A stretch of DNA of 64,000 bases from an uncultured Cellvibrio sp. GTDB taxonomy: Bacteria > Pseudomonadota > Gammaproteobacteria > Pseudomonadales > Cellvibrionaceae. This document shows, one piece after another, positions 1 through 7,464 of the stretch. Position numbers and translations under genes: made by a program. Every line of letters begins with the position of its first letter. Position 1 is the first letter of the stretch. The notes below the pieces were generated by a model. The model worked only from the letters and a program-made list of their open reading frames with translations, ran no database searches and was not told the origin of the DNA. The stretch spans positions 186,001 to 250,000 of the forward strand of contig CALFXJ010000004.1 in NCBI GenBank assembly GCA_937958105.1, written 5' to 3'.

Positions 1-131
1 TCGTGAAAATTGCTGTAAAGCTGCAGCAGAATCGTGATCAGTGTGATCAGCGAGCTGCTGAGGATGATCAGTCCCAGCAGACGGGTCGCGATGGGATTCT
101 CGCGGGCGTAGCGGCTTATGGTTGGCAGCAT
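1..131 (-). CDS. N-terminus of a membrane-anchored protein (partial, cut by window edge)
   Basis: Reading the minus strand from an ATG at 131 gives 43 codons with no stop before the window edge. The first ~15 residues are polar and basic (RYARENPIATR). They are followed by a hydrophobic stretch of about 22 residues (LLGLIILSSSLITLITILLQ) that looks like an uncleaved first membrane helix. This layout is common at the start of membrane sensor proteins (histidine kinases, GGDEF proteins), but no catalytic domain is in view. No clear ribosome-binding site precedes the ATG, so the start is uncertain. Its upstream neighbour on the same strand is the YeeZ-like gene ending at 231. Confidence 0.5.
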   Translation of the reverse strand, partial: MLPTISRYARENPIATRLLGLIILSSSLITLITILLQLYSNFH

Positions 132-230
132 CGACGTGTGGCGTATCCAGAAATCCGGGGAAATAACATGTGCAGGCCGTTGCACACTGATCCAAGTGTA
201 GCAGTTGTCCCTGTCACTGCCGGCAGAGTA

Positions 231-1139
231 TCAGGACGCATCGTCGCTGACACCCGGTAAATTGCTGGCAGCTGGTAAATTAAGGAGGGCAGCGTAACCC
301 TGTTGATAGCCGGGATAAAGCAGTTCATATCCACTGCGCAGCAGACGCGCGTTGGAGCAGCGCTTGTTGCCGCGCTCGCGGTCAATCTGATCCGGCGCGA
401 ACCGGGCCCGGTCCGTCTTCAAGTGCATGGCCAGCCAGTTCACCACTTCGGCCATGGGCGCGGGTGTACTGTCGGTGGCGACAAGCAGCGGTTCCGGTTG
501 CTGTCCTTCACGGACCTGATTAATCAGATGGGCCAGCACGCCGGCACAGTCGTCAGCGTGGATGCGATTGGTAAAGGCTGCCGACAACACGGCACGCCCC
601 TGGCGTACCTGTTCAATCAGCCGGGTTCTGCCGGGACCATAGATGCCGCTGAAACGGAGGATACAGTGTGGAAAGCCGCTGGCACGAATCAGCGCTTCGG
701 CTTCCAGCAGGCGTTTGCCGCTGAAGCTCGCCGGCTCCGTTGGCGAGTCTTCATCTACCCAGCTGCCATCCTGCTGCCCGTAGACACTGGTGCTGGAGAC
801 AAACAGCAGCAGTCGCGGCGTCTGCCGATGGGCTTTCAGGCTGTTGATCAGCGCTGCGCAGGTATCCACGTAAGCACGGCGGTAGCCCTCATCGCTGCGC
901 TCTGTCGGGGTCATGGTGATCACGATGATTTCAGCAGGTTCGGCCAGAAGTTGATGGAGTGCGCCGGGTTCACTGAGATCGCAGCGGCGGTAATGAATGA
1001 AAGGGTTGTCTGGGACGGATGAGCGTCTCACGCCCACGACCTGATACTGATCCTGAGGCAGTCGGGCTGCCAGTCGCACACCGAGGTCGCCACACCCCAG
1101 GATCAACACCCGGGGTGGTAATAGTTTTTCGCTATTCAC
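231..1139 (-). CDS. YeeZ-like NAD(P)-binding epimerase/dehydratase family protein
   Basis: A 302-residue protein starting with a Rossmann nucleotide-binding loop (LILGCGDLGVRLA, GxGxxG, about residues 12-24). A mid-protein segment SSTSVYGQQDG resembles the S/T-Y region of extended short-chain dehydrogenases, but the canonical YxxxK is not obvious. Length and pattern fit the YeeZ branch of the NAD-dependent epimerase/dehydratase superfamily, whose substrate is unknown. It is transcribed divergently from oxyR across a gap of 92 bp. The family call is firm; no reaction can be stated. Confidence 0.75.
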   Translation of the reverse strand: MNSEKLLPPRVLILGCGDLGVRLAARLPQDQYQVVGVRRSSVPDNPFIHYRRCDLSEPGALHQLLAEPAEIIVITMTPTERSDEGYRRAYVDTCAALINSLKAHRQTPRLLLFVSSTSVYGQQDGSWVDEDSPTEPASFSGKRLLEAEALIRASGFPHCILRFSGIYGPGRTRLIEQVRQGRAVLSAAFTNRIHADDCAGVLAHLINQVREGQQPEPLLVATDSTPAPMAEVVNWLAMHLKTDRARFAPDQIDRERGNKRCSNARLLRSGYELLYPGYQQGYAALLNLPAASNLPGVSDDAS

Positions 1140-1153
1140 CTTTGCTTAACTCC

Positions 1154-1183
1154 TTACAACAGGGCACACTTGGCCACTATAAC
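1154..1183 (+). promoter_or_regulatory. Candidate sigma-70 promoter for oxyR
   Basis: TTACAA at 1154-1159 and TATAAC at 1178-1183 are separated by 18 bp and lie about 50 bp upstream of the oxyR start codon in the intergenic region shared with the divergent YeeZ-like gene. Motif match only. Confidence 0.45.
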
Positions 1184-1231
1184 AAGCCCGCAGAGTATTT
1201 ATTCCGCACCATCTTAAAGGCAGATCGCACC

Positions 1232-2161
1232 ATGACCCTCACCGAATTGCGTTACATCGTCACGCTCGCCCAGGAGCAGCATTTTGGCCGCGCGGCGGAT
1301 CGCTGTTTTGTCAGCCAGCCAACCCTCAGCATTGCGGTGAAAAAGCTGGAAGACGAGCTGGGGGTGGCGCTGTTTGAGCGGACCAAGTCCCGCGTGCAGG
1401 CGACGCCCCTGGGTGAGCAGATCGTGGCCCAGGCTAATCTGGTGCTGGAGCAGACTGCCGCCATCAAAGACATCGCCGACGCCGGCAAAGACCAGCTGAG
1501 CAGCCCCTTAGCAGTGGGTGCCATCTTTACCATCGGACCCTATCTGCTGCCGTTGTTCATCCCTCACCTGCAGAAGATCGCCAGCAAGATGCCGCTGTAC
1601 GTAGAGGAGGGTTACACCGCCACCCTGCGCAAGAAACTGCGGAACGGCGAGCTGGATGTCATCATCGTTGCGCTGCCGTTTACCGAACCGGACGTGGTCA
1701 CCCAGGCGCTGTTCGATGAGCCGTTCGTGGTGCTGATGCCTCAGGACCATCCTCTTGCTGCAAAAGCGGCTATCCATCCTCGTGACCTCGACGACCAGAA
1801 TATGTTGCTGCTGGGCGAAGGTCATTGCTTCCGCGATCAGGTCCTGGCGACCTGTCCCAACCTGCAGCCATCGCTTGAAGATACCTCGGGCCGTATCCGC
1901 ACAGCGGCGGAGGGCAGTTCGCTGGAAACCCTGCGGCACATGGTCGCCTCGGGGCTGGGTATTACCATCCTGCCGGAGTCCGCTGCCTCGACGTCCTATT
2001 ACACCCCCAATGTACTGGTGACGCGGCCCTTCGCTGACCCGGCTCCCAGCCGCACTGTGGCGCTGGCCTGGCGCGCCAGCTTTCCCCGCCACAAGGCCAT
2101 TGACGCCTTGCGCAAAGCCATCAGTGACTCCCGTCAGGAGCATGATGCTCAGCAGCAGTGA
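1232..2161 (+). CDS. oxyR: Hydrogen-peroxide-sensing LysR-type regulator OxyR
   Basis: A 309-residue LysR-type regulator with an N-terminal winged helix-turn-helix (residues 1-60, including FGRAADRCFVSQPTLS) and a C-terminal LysR effector domain. The peroxide-sensing segment GEGHCFRDQVLATCP places cysteines at residues 199 and 208, exactly the positions of the redox disulfide pair of E. coli OxyR. It should activate peroxide-defence genes when oxidised. The open frame extends upstream to 1019, but the ATG at 1232 begins the conserved MTLTELRYIV start and lies downstream of a plausible promoter. Its 3' end overlaps recG by 20 bases, the oxyR-recG order also seen in Pseudomonas. Confidence 0.95.
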   Translation: MTLTELRYIVTLAQEQHFGRAADRCFVSQPTLSIAVKKLEDELGVALFERTKSRVQATPLGEQIVAQANLVLEQTAAIKDIADAGKDQLSSPLAVGAIFTIGPYLLPLFIPHLQKIASKMPLYVEEGYTATLRKKLRNGELDVIIVALPFTEPDVVTQALFDEPFVVLMPQDHPLAAKAAIHPRDLDDQNMLLLGEGHCFRDQVLATCPNLQPSLEDTSGRIRTAAEGSSLETLRHMVASGLGITILPESAASTSYYTPNVLVTRPFADPAPSRTVALAWRASFPRHKAIDALRKAISDSRQEHDAQQQ

Positions 2162-4256
2162 GGCCAGGGTGGTGGCGCAGCCGGATCTCGACCGCATAGC
2201 GGTAACCTCATTAAAAGGGGGCGGCGCGGCGCTGGCTGCAAAATTGGCGAAGATAGGTATCTTTTCCCTGCAGGATCTGCTGTTTCATCTGCCGCTGCGG
2301 TATATGGACCGCACCCGCATCACCCCCATCGGTGCCTTGCAGCCCAACATCAATGCGGTCATTGAAGGTGATGTGCGAGCCTGCGATGTGGTCATGGGGC
2401 GGCGGCGCAGCCTCGTGTGCCGGGTCCAGGATGGAACGGGTACTGTCTCCCTGCGTTTCTATCATTTCTCCAGCGCACAGAAGCAGCGGCTGGTAGCGGG
2501 CACCCGTATACGCGTATTTGGCGAGACCCGTCGGGGCGCAGCGGGCCTGGAGTTCTACCATCCCGAATACGACCTGCTGGATGAAGCCCGGCCTCTGCCG
2601 TTGCAGCAACACCTCACCCCTGTCTATCCCGCCACCGAAGGCTTGACCCAGCCGCGTCTGCGCAGTCTGGCAGCGCAGGCGCTGACCTGGCTGGACACCC
2701 ATGCGCTCACAGAGCTGCTGCCCGAGGCCCTGCGACGTCAGCTGGGACAGATTCCGCTGGCCGATGCAGTGCGCTTTCTCCATCAGCCCCCGCAGGATGT
2801 GGACCTCCGCCAGTTACAGGAGGGCAAGCATCCTTACCAGCAGCGGCTGGCCTTTGAGGAGCTGCTGGCCCACCACCTGAGCCTGTTGCTGCTGCGCCGC
2901 CAGGCCCAGGCAGATGGCGCTCTTGCGCTGCATCCGGACCCGGTGTTGCAGCGGGCATTTCGGGACAACCTGGGTTTCCAGCTCACCGGTGCCCAGCAGC
3001 GGGTGATGGACGAGATCGCGGCGGACCTTGCCCGGCCGGTGCCCATGCTGCGTCTGGTGCAGGGGGACGTCGGATCAGGCAAGACCGTCGTGGCAGCACT
3101 GGCGGCACTGATCGCCGTGGCCAGCGGTCAGCAGGCCGCCATCATGGCGCCGACTGAGATTCTCGCGGAGCAGCACCGGTTGAACTTCGGCCGCTGGCTG
3201 GAGCCGCTGGGTATCCCCATCGGCTGGCTGACCGGCCGCCTCAAGACCTCGGAGCGCCGCGAGCAGCTGGAGGCAATCCGTACGGGCAAGGCACGGGTTG
3301 TAGTGGGTACCCACGCGCTGTTTCAGGAAGGGGTGGAATTTGCCGGACTGGGCCTGATCATCATCGACGAACAGCATCGATTTGGTGTGCATCAGCGCTT
3401 ATCTCTGCGGGAAAAAGGTGCAACCGGACAATTGCGACCTCACCAGCTGATCATGACCGCCACCCCCATCCCCCGGACACTCGCCATGAGTGCCTACGCA
3501 GATCTGGATTGCTCGGTGATCGATGAGCTTCCGCCCGGCCGCACCCCTGTCACCACCGTGGTCATCAGCGATCAGCGCCGGGAGGAAGTGGTTGAGCGGG
3601 TCCGCCTCGCCTGCGAGCAGGGCCGTCAGGCCTATTGGGTCTGCACATTGATCGAAGAATCCGAAACGCTTGCAGCCCAGGCTGCCCAGGTCACGGCCGA
3701 CAGCCTTGCCGTTGCCCTTCCGCACCTGCGGATTGCCCTGATCCACGGCCGCCTGAAACCGGCCGAAAAAGAGCAGGTCATGGTTGCCTTCAAGGCCGGA
3801 GAGGTGGATCTGCTGGTAGCTACGACGGTGATTGAGGTGGGCGTGGACGTCCCCAACGCAAGCCTGATGATCATTGAGAACCCGGAAAGGCTCGGGCTGG
3901 CTCAGCTGCATCAGCTGCGTGGACGGGTCGGGCGAGGGTCCACCGCCAGCCATTGCGTGCTTCTTTACGGCTCGCCGTTGTCTCACCACAGCCGCGAACG
4001 GCTGCGGGTGATGCGGGAAACCAACGATGGCTTTGTGATTGCCGAGGAAGACCTGCACCTGCGTGGCGCAGGTGAGGTACTGGGTACCCGCCAGACCGGT
4101 GAGATGCAGTTCAAGATCGCGGACCTGCAGCGCGATGCTCATTTGCTGCCGGAGGTGAAAGATGCCGCTGCGGTGCTCATGGAGAAATATCCGGAACTGT
4201 GTCACGAAATCGTGCAGCGTTGGTTGGGCAGTAAACATGAATACCTTCATGTTTGA
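2142..4256 (+). CDS. recG: ATP-dependent DNA helicase RecG
   Basis: A 704-residue protein, close to the usual ~690 of RecG, the superfamily 2 helicase that remodels stalled forks and branched recombination intermediates. An N-terminal wedge/OB region (about 1-240) is followed by the helicase core: Walker A GDVGSGKT, motif II DEQH, motif III TATPIPRT, and a C-terminal domain with the LHQLRGRVGRG motif. Two adjacent ATGs (2142 and 2145) lie within the oxyR 3' end. The AGGAG at 2136-2140 is better spaced for 2145, so the true start may be one codon later. The overlap suggests translational coupling with oxyR. Confidence 0.95.
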   Translation: MMLSSSEARVVAQPDLDRIAVTSLKGGGAALAAKLAKIGIFSLQDLLFHLPLRYMDRTRITPIGALQPNINAVIEGDVRACDVVMGRRRSLVCRVQDGTGTVSLRFYHFSSAQKQRLVAGTRIRVFGETRRGAAGLEFYHPEYDLLDEARPLPLQQHLTPVYPATEGLTQPRLRSLAAQALTWLDTHALTELLPEALRRQLGQIPLADAVRFLHQPPQDVDLRQLQEGKHPYQQRLAFEELLAHHLSLLLLRRQAQADGALALHPDPVLQRAFRDNLGFQLTGAQQRVMDEIAADLARPVPMLRLVQGDVGSGKTVVAALAALIAVASGQQAAIMAPTEILAEQHRLNFGRWLEPLGIPIGWLTGRLKTSERREQLEAIRTGKARVVVGTHALFQEGVEFAGLGLIIIDEQHRFGVHQRLSLREKGATGQLRPHQLIMTATPIPRTLAMSAYADLDCSVIDELPPGRTPVTTVVISDQRREEVVERVRLACEQGRQAYWVCTLIEESETLAAQAAQVTADSLAVALPHLRIALIHGRLKPAEKEQVMVAFKAGEVDLLVATTVIEVGVDVPNASLMIIENPERLGLAQLHQLRGRVGRGSTASHCVLLYGSPLSHHSRERLRVMRETNDGFVIAEEDLHLRGAGEVLGTRQTGEMQFKIADLQRDAHLLPEVKDAAAVLMEKYPELCHEIVQRWLGSKHEYLHV

Positions 4257-4293
4257 TAAAGCTGTCCTATGCTGATACACAGCTATGTCTGTG

Positions 4294-4321
4294 AAAAGTC
4301 CCGCATCATCGGTGACTTTTT
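4294..4321 (+). terminator. Possible weak intrinsic terminator after recG
   Basis: AAAAGTC (4294-4300) can pair with GACTTTT (4314-4320), ending in a run of Ts, 38 bp after the recG stop. The stem is short and AT-rich. Confidence 0.3.
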
Positions 4322-4464
4322 GATGAAAAATGCGCCAGATTATATGATAGATTGGGCTAAACTGATTTATCCGGTGTCCCTGTTCATGGGCGCAGCCCTG
4401 CACATGCTTTGAGCTGGTCAATCAACCGTTCAACACAACGCCGACATCAAAGAAGGAGTAGGCC

Positions 4465-5865
4465 GTGACAGTTCCGACGAGTGTTCAATCATTGTTGAAT
4501 GATCAGAATATTCACTATGCGATCGCCGCTACCCCCGTCGATGCGAACAACAACCGCCTGTGGCACGATCAACACCTCCGCAACATGGGTGCCGCCAAGT
4601 CGGTCATCCTGCAGGATGCCAAGGGGCGTATTCAGGTCATCATTGCCGCTGACAGCCTGCTCGATCTTCGGGCGGTCAACCGGCACCTGAGCCGTGAACT
4701 CCAGGCCACCAGTCCGGAAGAGCTGGCCAAGTTCTGTCAGACCCACGCGGTAAAATCCGTGCCGGCCCTGCCGAAACTGGCGGGTCTGCTGACCCTGGTG
4801 GACAAAAGCCTGCTTGAGCGCGATGAGATACTGCTCGATTCCGGGAACGAAGAACAACTGTTACACCTTGATCGTTCGGCGTTTCAGCGGATTCTGGAGG
4901 ACGCCATCATCTGCGATATCGCCGTGCCTCTGGCGCCGCTGGAAGCTGAGAACACCAACGCCAGTGACTCGGACTTGATCCTGGGGGCCGTGCGCAACTT
5001 CACCCAGCTGCGGATCAAGCAGCGTCTTGAAGAAACCCTCGAACTGCCACCACTCACTGATACTGCCCAGCGCATCATCCAGTTGCGGGTGAACCCCAAT
5101 GCGGATGTCAGTGACCTGGCACAGATCGTCGAGACCGACCCCAGCCTGGCAGCCCAGGTGGTCAGTTGGGCTGCTTCGCCCTATTACTCCGCCCCGGGCA
5201 AGATCAAATCGATCCACGACGCCATCGTGCGGGTGCTGGGTTTCGACATGGTGCTGAACCTGGCACTGGGACTGGCGCTGGGCCGCAGTCTCCATATCCC
5301 CAAAGATGGGCCCCACGGTTCGCTGCCCTACTGGCAACAGTCGGTTTACATGGCCGCGACCATCGAAGGGCTGGTTACCGCCATTCCACGGGACAGTCGG
5401 CCCAGCTTCGGGATGGCCTACCTGTGCGGCCTGCTGCACAACTTTGGTTTCCTGATTCTCGCCGAGGTCTTTCCGCCCCATTTCCGCGCCTATTGCGAGA
5501 TGGCGGACGCCAACCCCCATACCACGCACCAGGCTATTGAACGCCACCTGATCGGTGTGACCCGTGAACAGATTGCCAGCGCCCTGATGTCACTCTGGTC
5601 CATGCCGGAAGAAGTCGTCGTTGCCCTGCGCCACCAGAGCAATCCCAGTTACAACGGTGAGCATCACGAGTACGCCAAGCTGATCTATGTGGCCCAGCAT
5701 CTGCTGTATCAACACAATATTGGCCGTGGCCCCAAGCTCGAAATCCCCGATCAGATCTTTGAAGCCATACATCTGGACCCGGTCAAGGCGCGGACCACCG
5801 TAACCAATATCATTGAGTCCGAAGATGAGTTAAAACACATTGCTTTACAGCTCACCCCGCACTGA
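4465..5865 (+). CDS. YbaK/prolyl-tRNA deacylase-like domain fused to an HDOD domain
   Basis: A 466-residue cytoplasmic protein. Residues ~1-150 resemble the YbaK/EbsC aminoacyl-tRNA deacylase fold (MGAAKSVILQDAKGR, then the AVNRHLSRELQATSPEEL segment). Residues ~190-400 match an HDOD domain (LPPLTDTAQRIIQLRVNP, ETDPSLAAQVVSWAASPYY, YLCGLLHNFGFLILAEV), a non-catalytic relative of HD phosphohydrolases often found in signalling proteins. The start is GTG with AGGAG at 4454-4458. A similar fusion next to recG is familiar from Pseudomonas genomes (recalled, not searched). Function is unknown; a role linking translation quality control or stress to signalling is only a guess. Confidence 0.8.
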   Translation: MTVPTSVQSLLNDQNIHYAIAATPVDANNNRLWHDQHLRNMGAAKSVILQDAKGRIQVIIAADSLLDLRAVNRHLSRELQATSPEELAKFCQTHAVKSVPALPKLAGLLTLVDKSLLERDEILLDSGNEEQLLHLDRSAFQRILEDAIICDIAVPLAPLEAENTNASDSDLILGAVRNFTQLRIKQRLEETLELPPLTDTAQRIIQLRVNPNADVSDLAQIVETDPSLAAQVVSWAASPYYSAPGKIKSIHDAIVRVLGFDMVLNLALGLALGRSLHIPKDGPHGSLPYWQQSVYMAATIEGLVTAIPRDSRPSFGMAYLCGLLHNFGFLILAEVFPPHFRAYCEMADANPHTTHQAIERHLIGVTREQIASALMSLWSMPEEVVVALRHQSNPSYNGEHHEYAKLIYVAQHLLYQHNIGRGPKLEIPDQIFEAIHLDPVKARTTVTNIIESEDELKHIALQLTPH

Positions 5866-6021
5866 CAGACGTCGTCGCTGAACCCTCCTCCTGGTCGGGA
5901 GGCGTCAGTGCGGGATTCGACAGAAAGCTTTCATCGACCATGACCGGCAGCCCGCTTGCAGGTAAACTTTCGCTACCTCGCTGTGTGAGAGCAGCGTAAA
6001 CGTCATCGATGAGAATTACCT

Positions 6022-6804
6022 ATGTCTGAACACCAATCTGCCGCCCTTGCAGCGGCCAAGATCCTTGTAGCACGCCGCGTCTCTGGAGAGCAGGGGCCGC
6101 GTCTGCCGGAAGCCTGCCGCCCGGCAGATATCGAAGCAGCGCTGGCAATTCAGGATGCAGTTACCGCCCTGTGGTGCGAAACCCAGAACGACTCGGTCGG
6201 CGCCTGGAAATGCCTCCAGCCGCCACCGGACAAGCTGGTCGTGGGTCCTATCTATACCTCAACCATCAACAGCATCCCGCCCGTGGCGGTGTGGCCCAAA
6301 GGCGACCGTGCCCGCATTGAGCCGGAGCTGGCTTTTTTCTTCGGTAAAGACCTGCCACCCCGGCCCGAACCTTATACTCCGGCGGATGTTGACGCAGCCA
6401 TAGCGCGGACCCATCTGGCGCTGGAGCTGATCAACAGCCGCTACGCAGAGCCCGACGCGGCTGAGTTTCCCGAGATGCTGGCGGATGGTCTGGTGAATCA
6501 GGGGCTGTTCATCGGTCCCGAGGTAAGTGCCGAAAAATCCCGCCATGCCGACGAGATCCAGATCCATATCGAGTGCGCCAATGGTGAGATCAGCGAGCAT
6601 GCCGGTCGACATCCCAACGGTAACCCCCGGGCTCCCCTCTACTGGCTGGCGGAATTTCTGCGCAGCCGGGGTCAGGGTATCCAGGCGGGTCAGGCGGTTA
6701 TTACCGGCTCCTATGCCGGAGTGATCGAAGTGCCGTTGGATACCAATATCAAGGTTTACTACACCGACCTGGGGATGCTGGAAGTCAGTTTTACGGCGAA
6801 GTGA
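6022..6804 (+). CDS. 2-keto-4-pentenoate hydratase-like protein (FAH superfamily)
   Basis: A 260-residue protein with the layout of MhpD/HpcG-type hydratases: an N-terminal helical part (AALAIQDAVTALW), a central WKCLQPPPDKLVVGPIY segment, and the RIEPELAFFF metal-ligand region expected to hold a divalent cation. Relatives add water to 2-hydroxypenta-2,4-dienoate-type intermediates in aromatic meta-cleavage. No meta-cleavage neighbours are present, so the real substrate is unclear. The next gene, a thioesterase, follows after 42 bp with its own strong ribosome-binding site, so the two may be co-transcribed. Confidence 0.8.
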   Translation: MSEHQSAALAAAKILVARRVSGEQGPRLPEACRPADIEAALAIQDAVTALWCETQNDSVGAWKCLQPPPDKLVVGPIYTSTINSIPPVAVWPKGDRARIEPELAFFFGKDLPPRPEPYTPADVDAAIARTHLALELINSRYAEPDAAEFPEMLADGLVNQGLFIGPEVSAEKSRHADEIQIHIECANGEISEHAGRHPNGNPRAPLYWLAEFLRSRGQGIQAGQAVITGSYAGVIEVPLDTNIKVYYTDLGMLEVSFTAK

Positions 6805-6846
6805 CCAACTGTCGCCGGGTCAGTGACACCTTAAGGAGCAGTGCCC

Positions 6847-7257
6847 ATGTCAGAAGCAAGTGCCACCAAGCTTTCCTATTCCTGTGAAATTCCGGTGCGC
6901 TGGGGTGATATGGATGCCTTCGGGCACGTCAATAACACCCTGTATCTGCGATATATCGAAGAGACGCGCTTTCAATGGATGATGAGCAAAGGCATCCCCA
7001 TCGGTGGTGCTTCCTATCCGGTGGTGGTGAAGATCGGCTGTACCTTTCATCGACCGGTGTTTTATCCGGAGACCCTGCGGATCGACTGTTACATCTCCAA
7101 TCCGGGTCGCTCCAGTTTTATGGTCGACTATAAGATCTACACCTCGGCTGACCCGGATAACCCGACGGCGGACAGCTTTTCCAAGATCGTATGGGTCGAT
7201 GCTGCCACCGGCAGATCCACGCCCCTGCCGGAAGCGGTACGCGCCTGGTTTGATTAA
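6847..7257 (+). CDS. 4HBT-family acyl-CoA thioesterase
   Basis: A 136-residue single hot-dog-fold protein. The segment WGDMDAFGHVNNTLYLRYIEE carries the Asp and HVNN pattern typical of 4-hydroxybenzoyl-CoA thioesterase-like (YbgC-type) enzymes that hydrolyse acyl-CoA thioesters in the cytoplasm. The ATG at 6847 is chosen over the in-frame GTG at 6841 because AAGGAG at 6833-6838 is ideally spaced for it. A clear terminator follows at 7279-7312, making this the end of a transcription unit with the FAH-family gene. Confidence 0.85.
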   Translation: MSEASATKLSYSCEIPVRWGDMDAFGHVNNTLYLRYIEETRFQWMMSKGIPIGGASYPVVVKIGCTFHRPVFYPETLRIDCYISNPGRSSFMVDYKIYTSADPDNPTADSFSKIVWVDAATGRSTPLPEAVRAWFD

Positions 7258-7278
7258 TCGCCGCCTCGGTTACACAGG

Positions 7279-7312
7279 ACGGGCGATCCTCGTACGGGGG
7301 TCGCCCGTTTTC
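7279..7312 (+). terminator. Rho-independent terminator
   Basis: ACGGGCGA (7279-7286) pairs perfectly with TCGCCCGT (7301-7308), followed by TTTT. It sits just after the 4HBT thioesterase gene and before the uvrD promoter region. Confidence 0.85.
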
Positions 7313-7364
7313 ATTGGGCGGCCTCATAGGGATGTGGCGCTGTAGGCGGCATCAGGGTGGCCAG

Positions 7365-7380
7365 CTGTACGTATACCCAG
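7365..7380 (+). promoter_or_regulatory. LexA (SOS) box candidate upstream of uvrD
   Basis: CTGTACGTATACCCAG matches the gammaproteobacterial LexA consensus CTGT-N8-ACAG at 7 of 8 defined positions, with the alternating AT-like core ATAC. It lies 84 bp upstream of the uvrD ATG. Since uvrD is an SOS gene in E. coli, the position agrees with the function of the downstream gene. Confidence 0.65.
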
Positions 7381-7464
7381 TAAAATCCGAGGAAATCCCT
7401 GAACCGGCGGCAGAAAACCGGTAGACTACCGCCCTTTGCTCCGCTACCGACGATAGATGTGCTT

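Noticed and set aside
303..1022. 239-codon plus-strand open frame at the left end
   Set aside because: Antisense to the YeeZ-like gene, whose Rossmann motif and start are convincing.
1019..1231. 71-residue N-terminal extension of OxyR
   Set aside because: It runs through the promoter region and the start of the divergent gene; the conserved start and Cys199/Cys208 numbering require ATG 1232.
3399..4421. 340-codon open frame on the minus strand
   Set aside because: Lies almost entirely antisense to the RecG helicase core, has low-complexity composition (His/Gln-rich) and no family motifs; it is a shadow of high-GC coding sequence.
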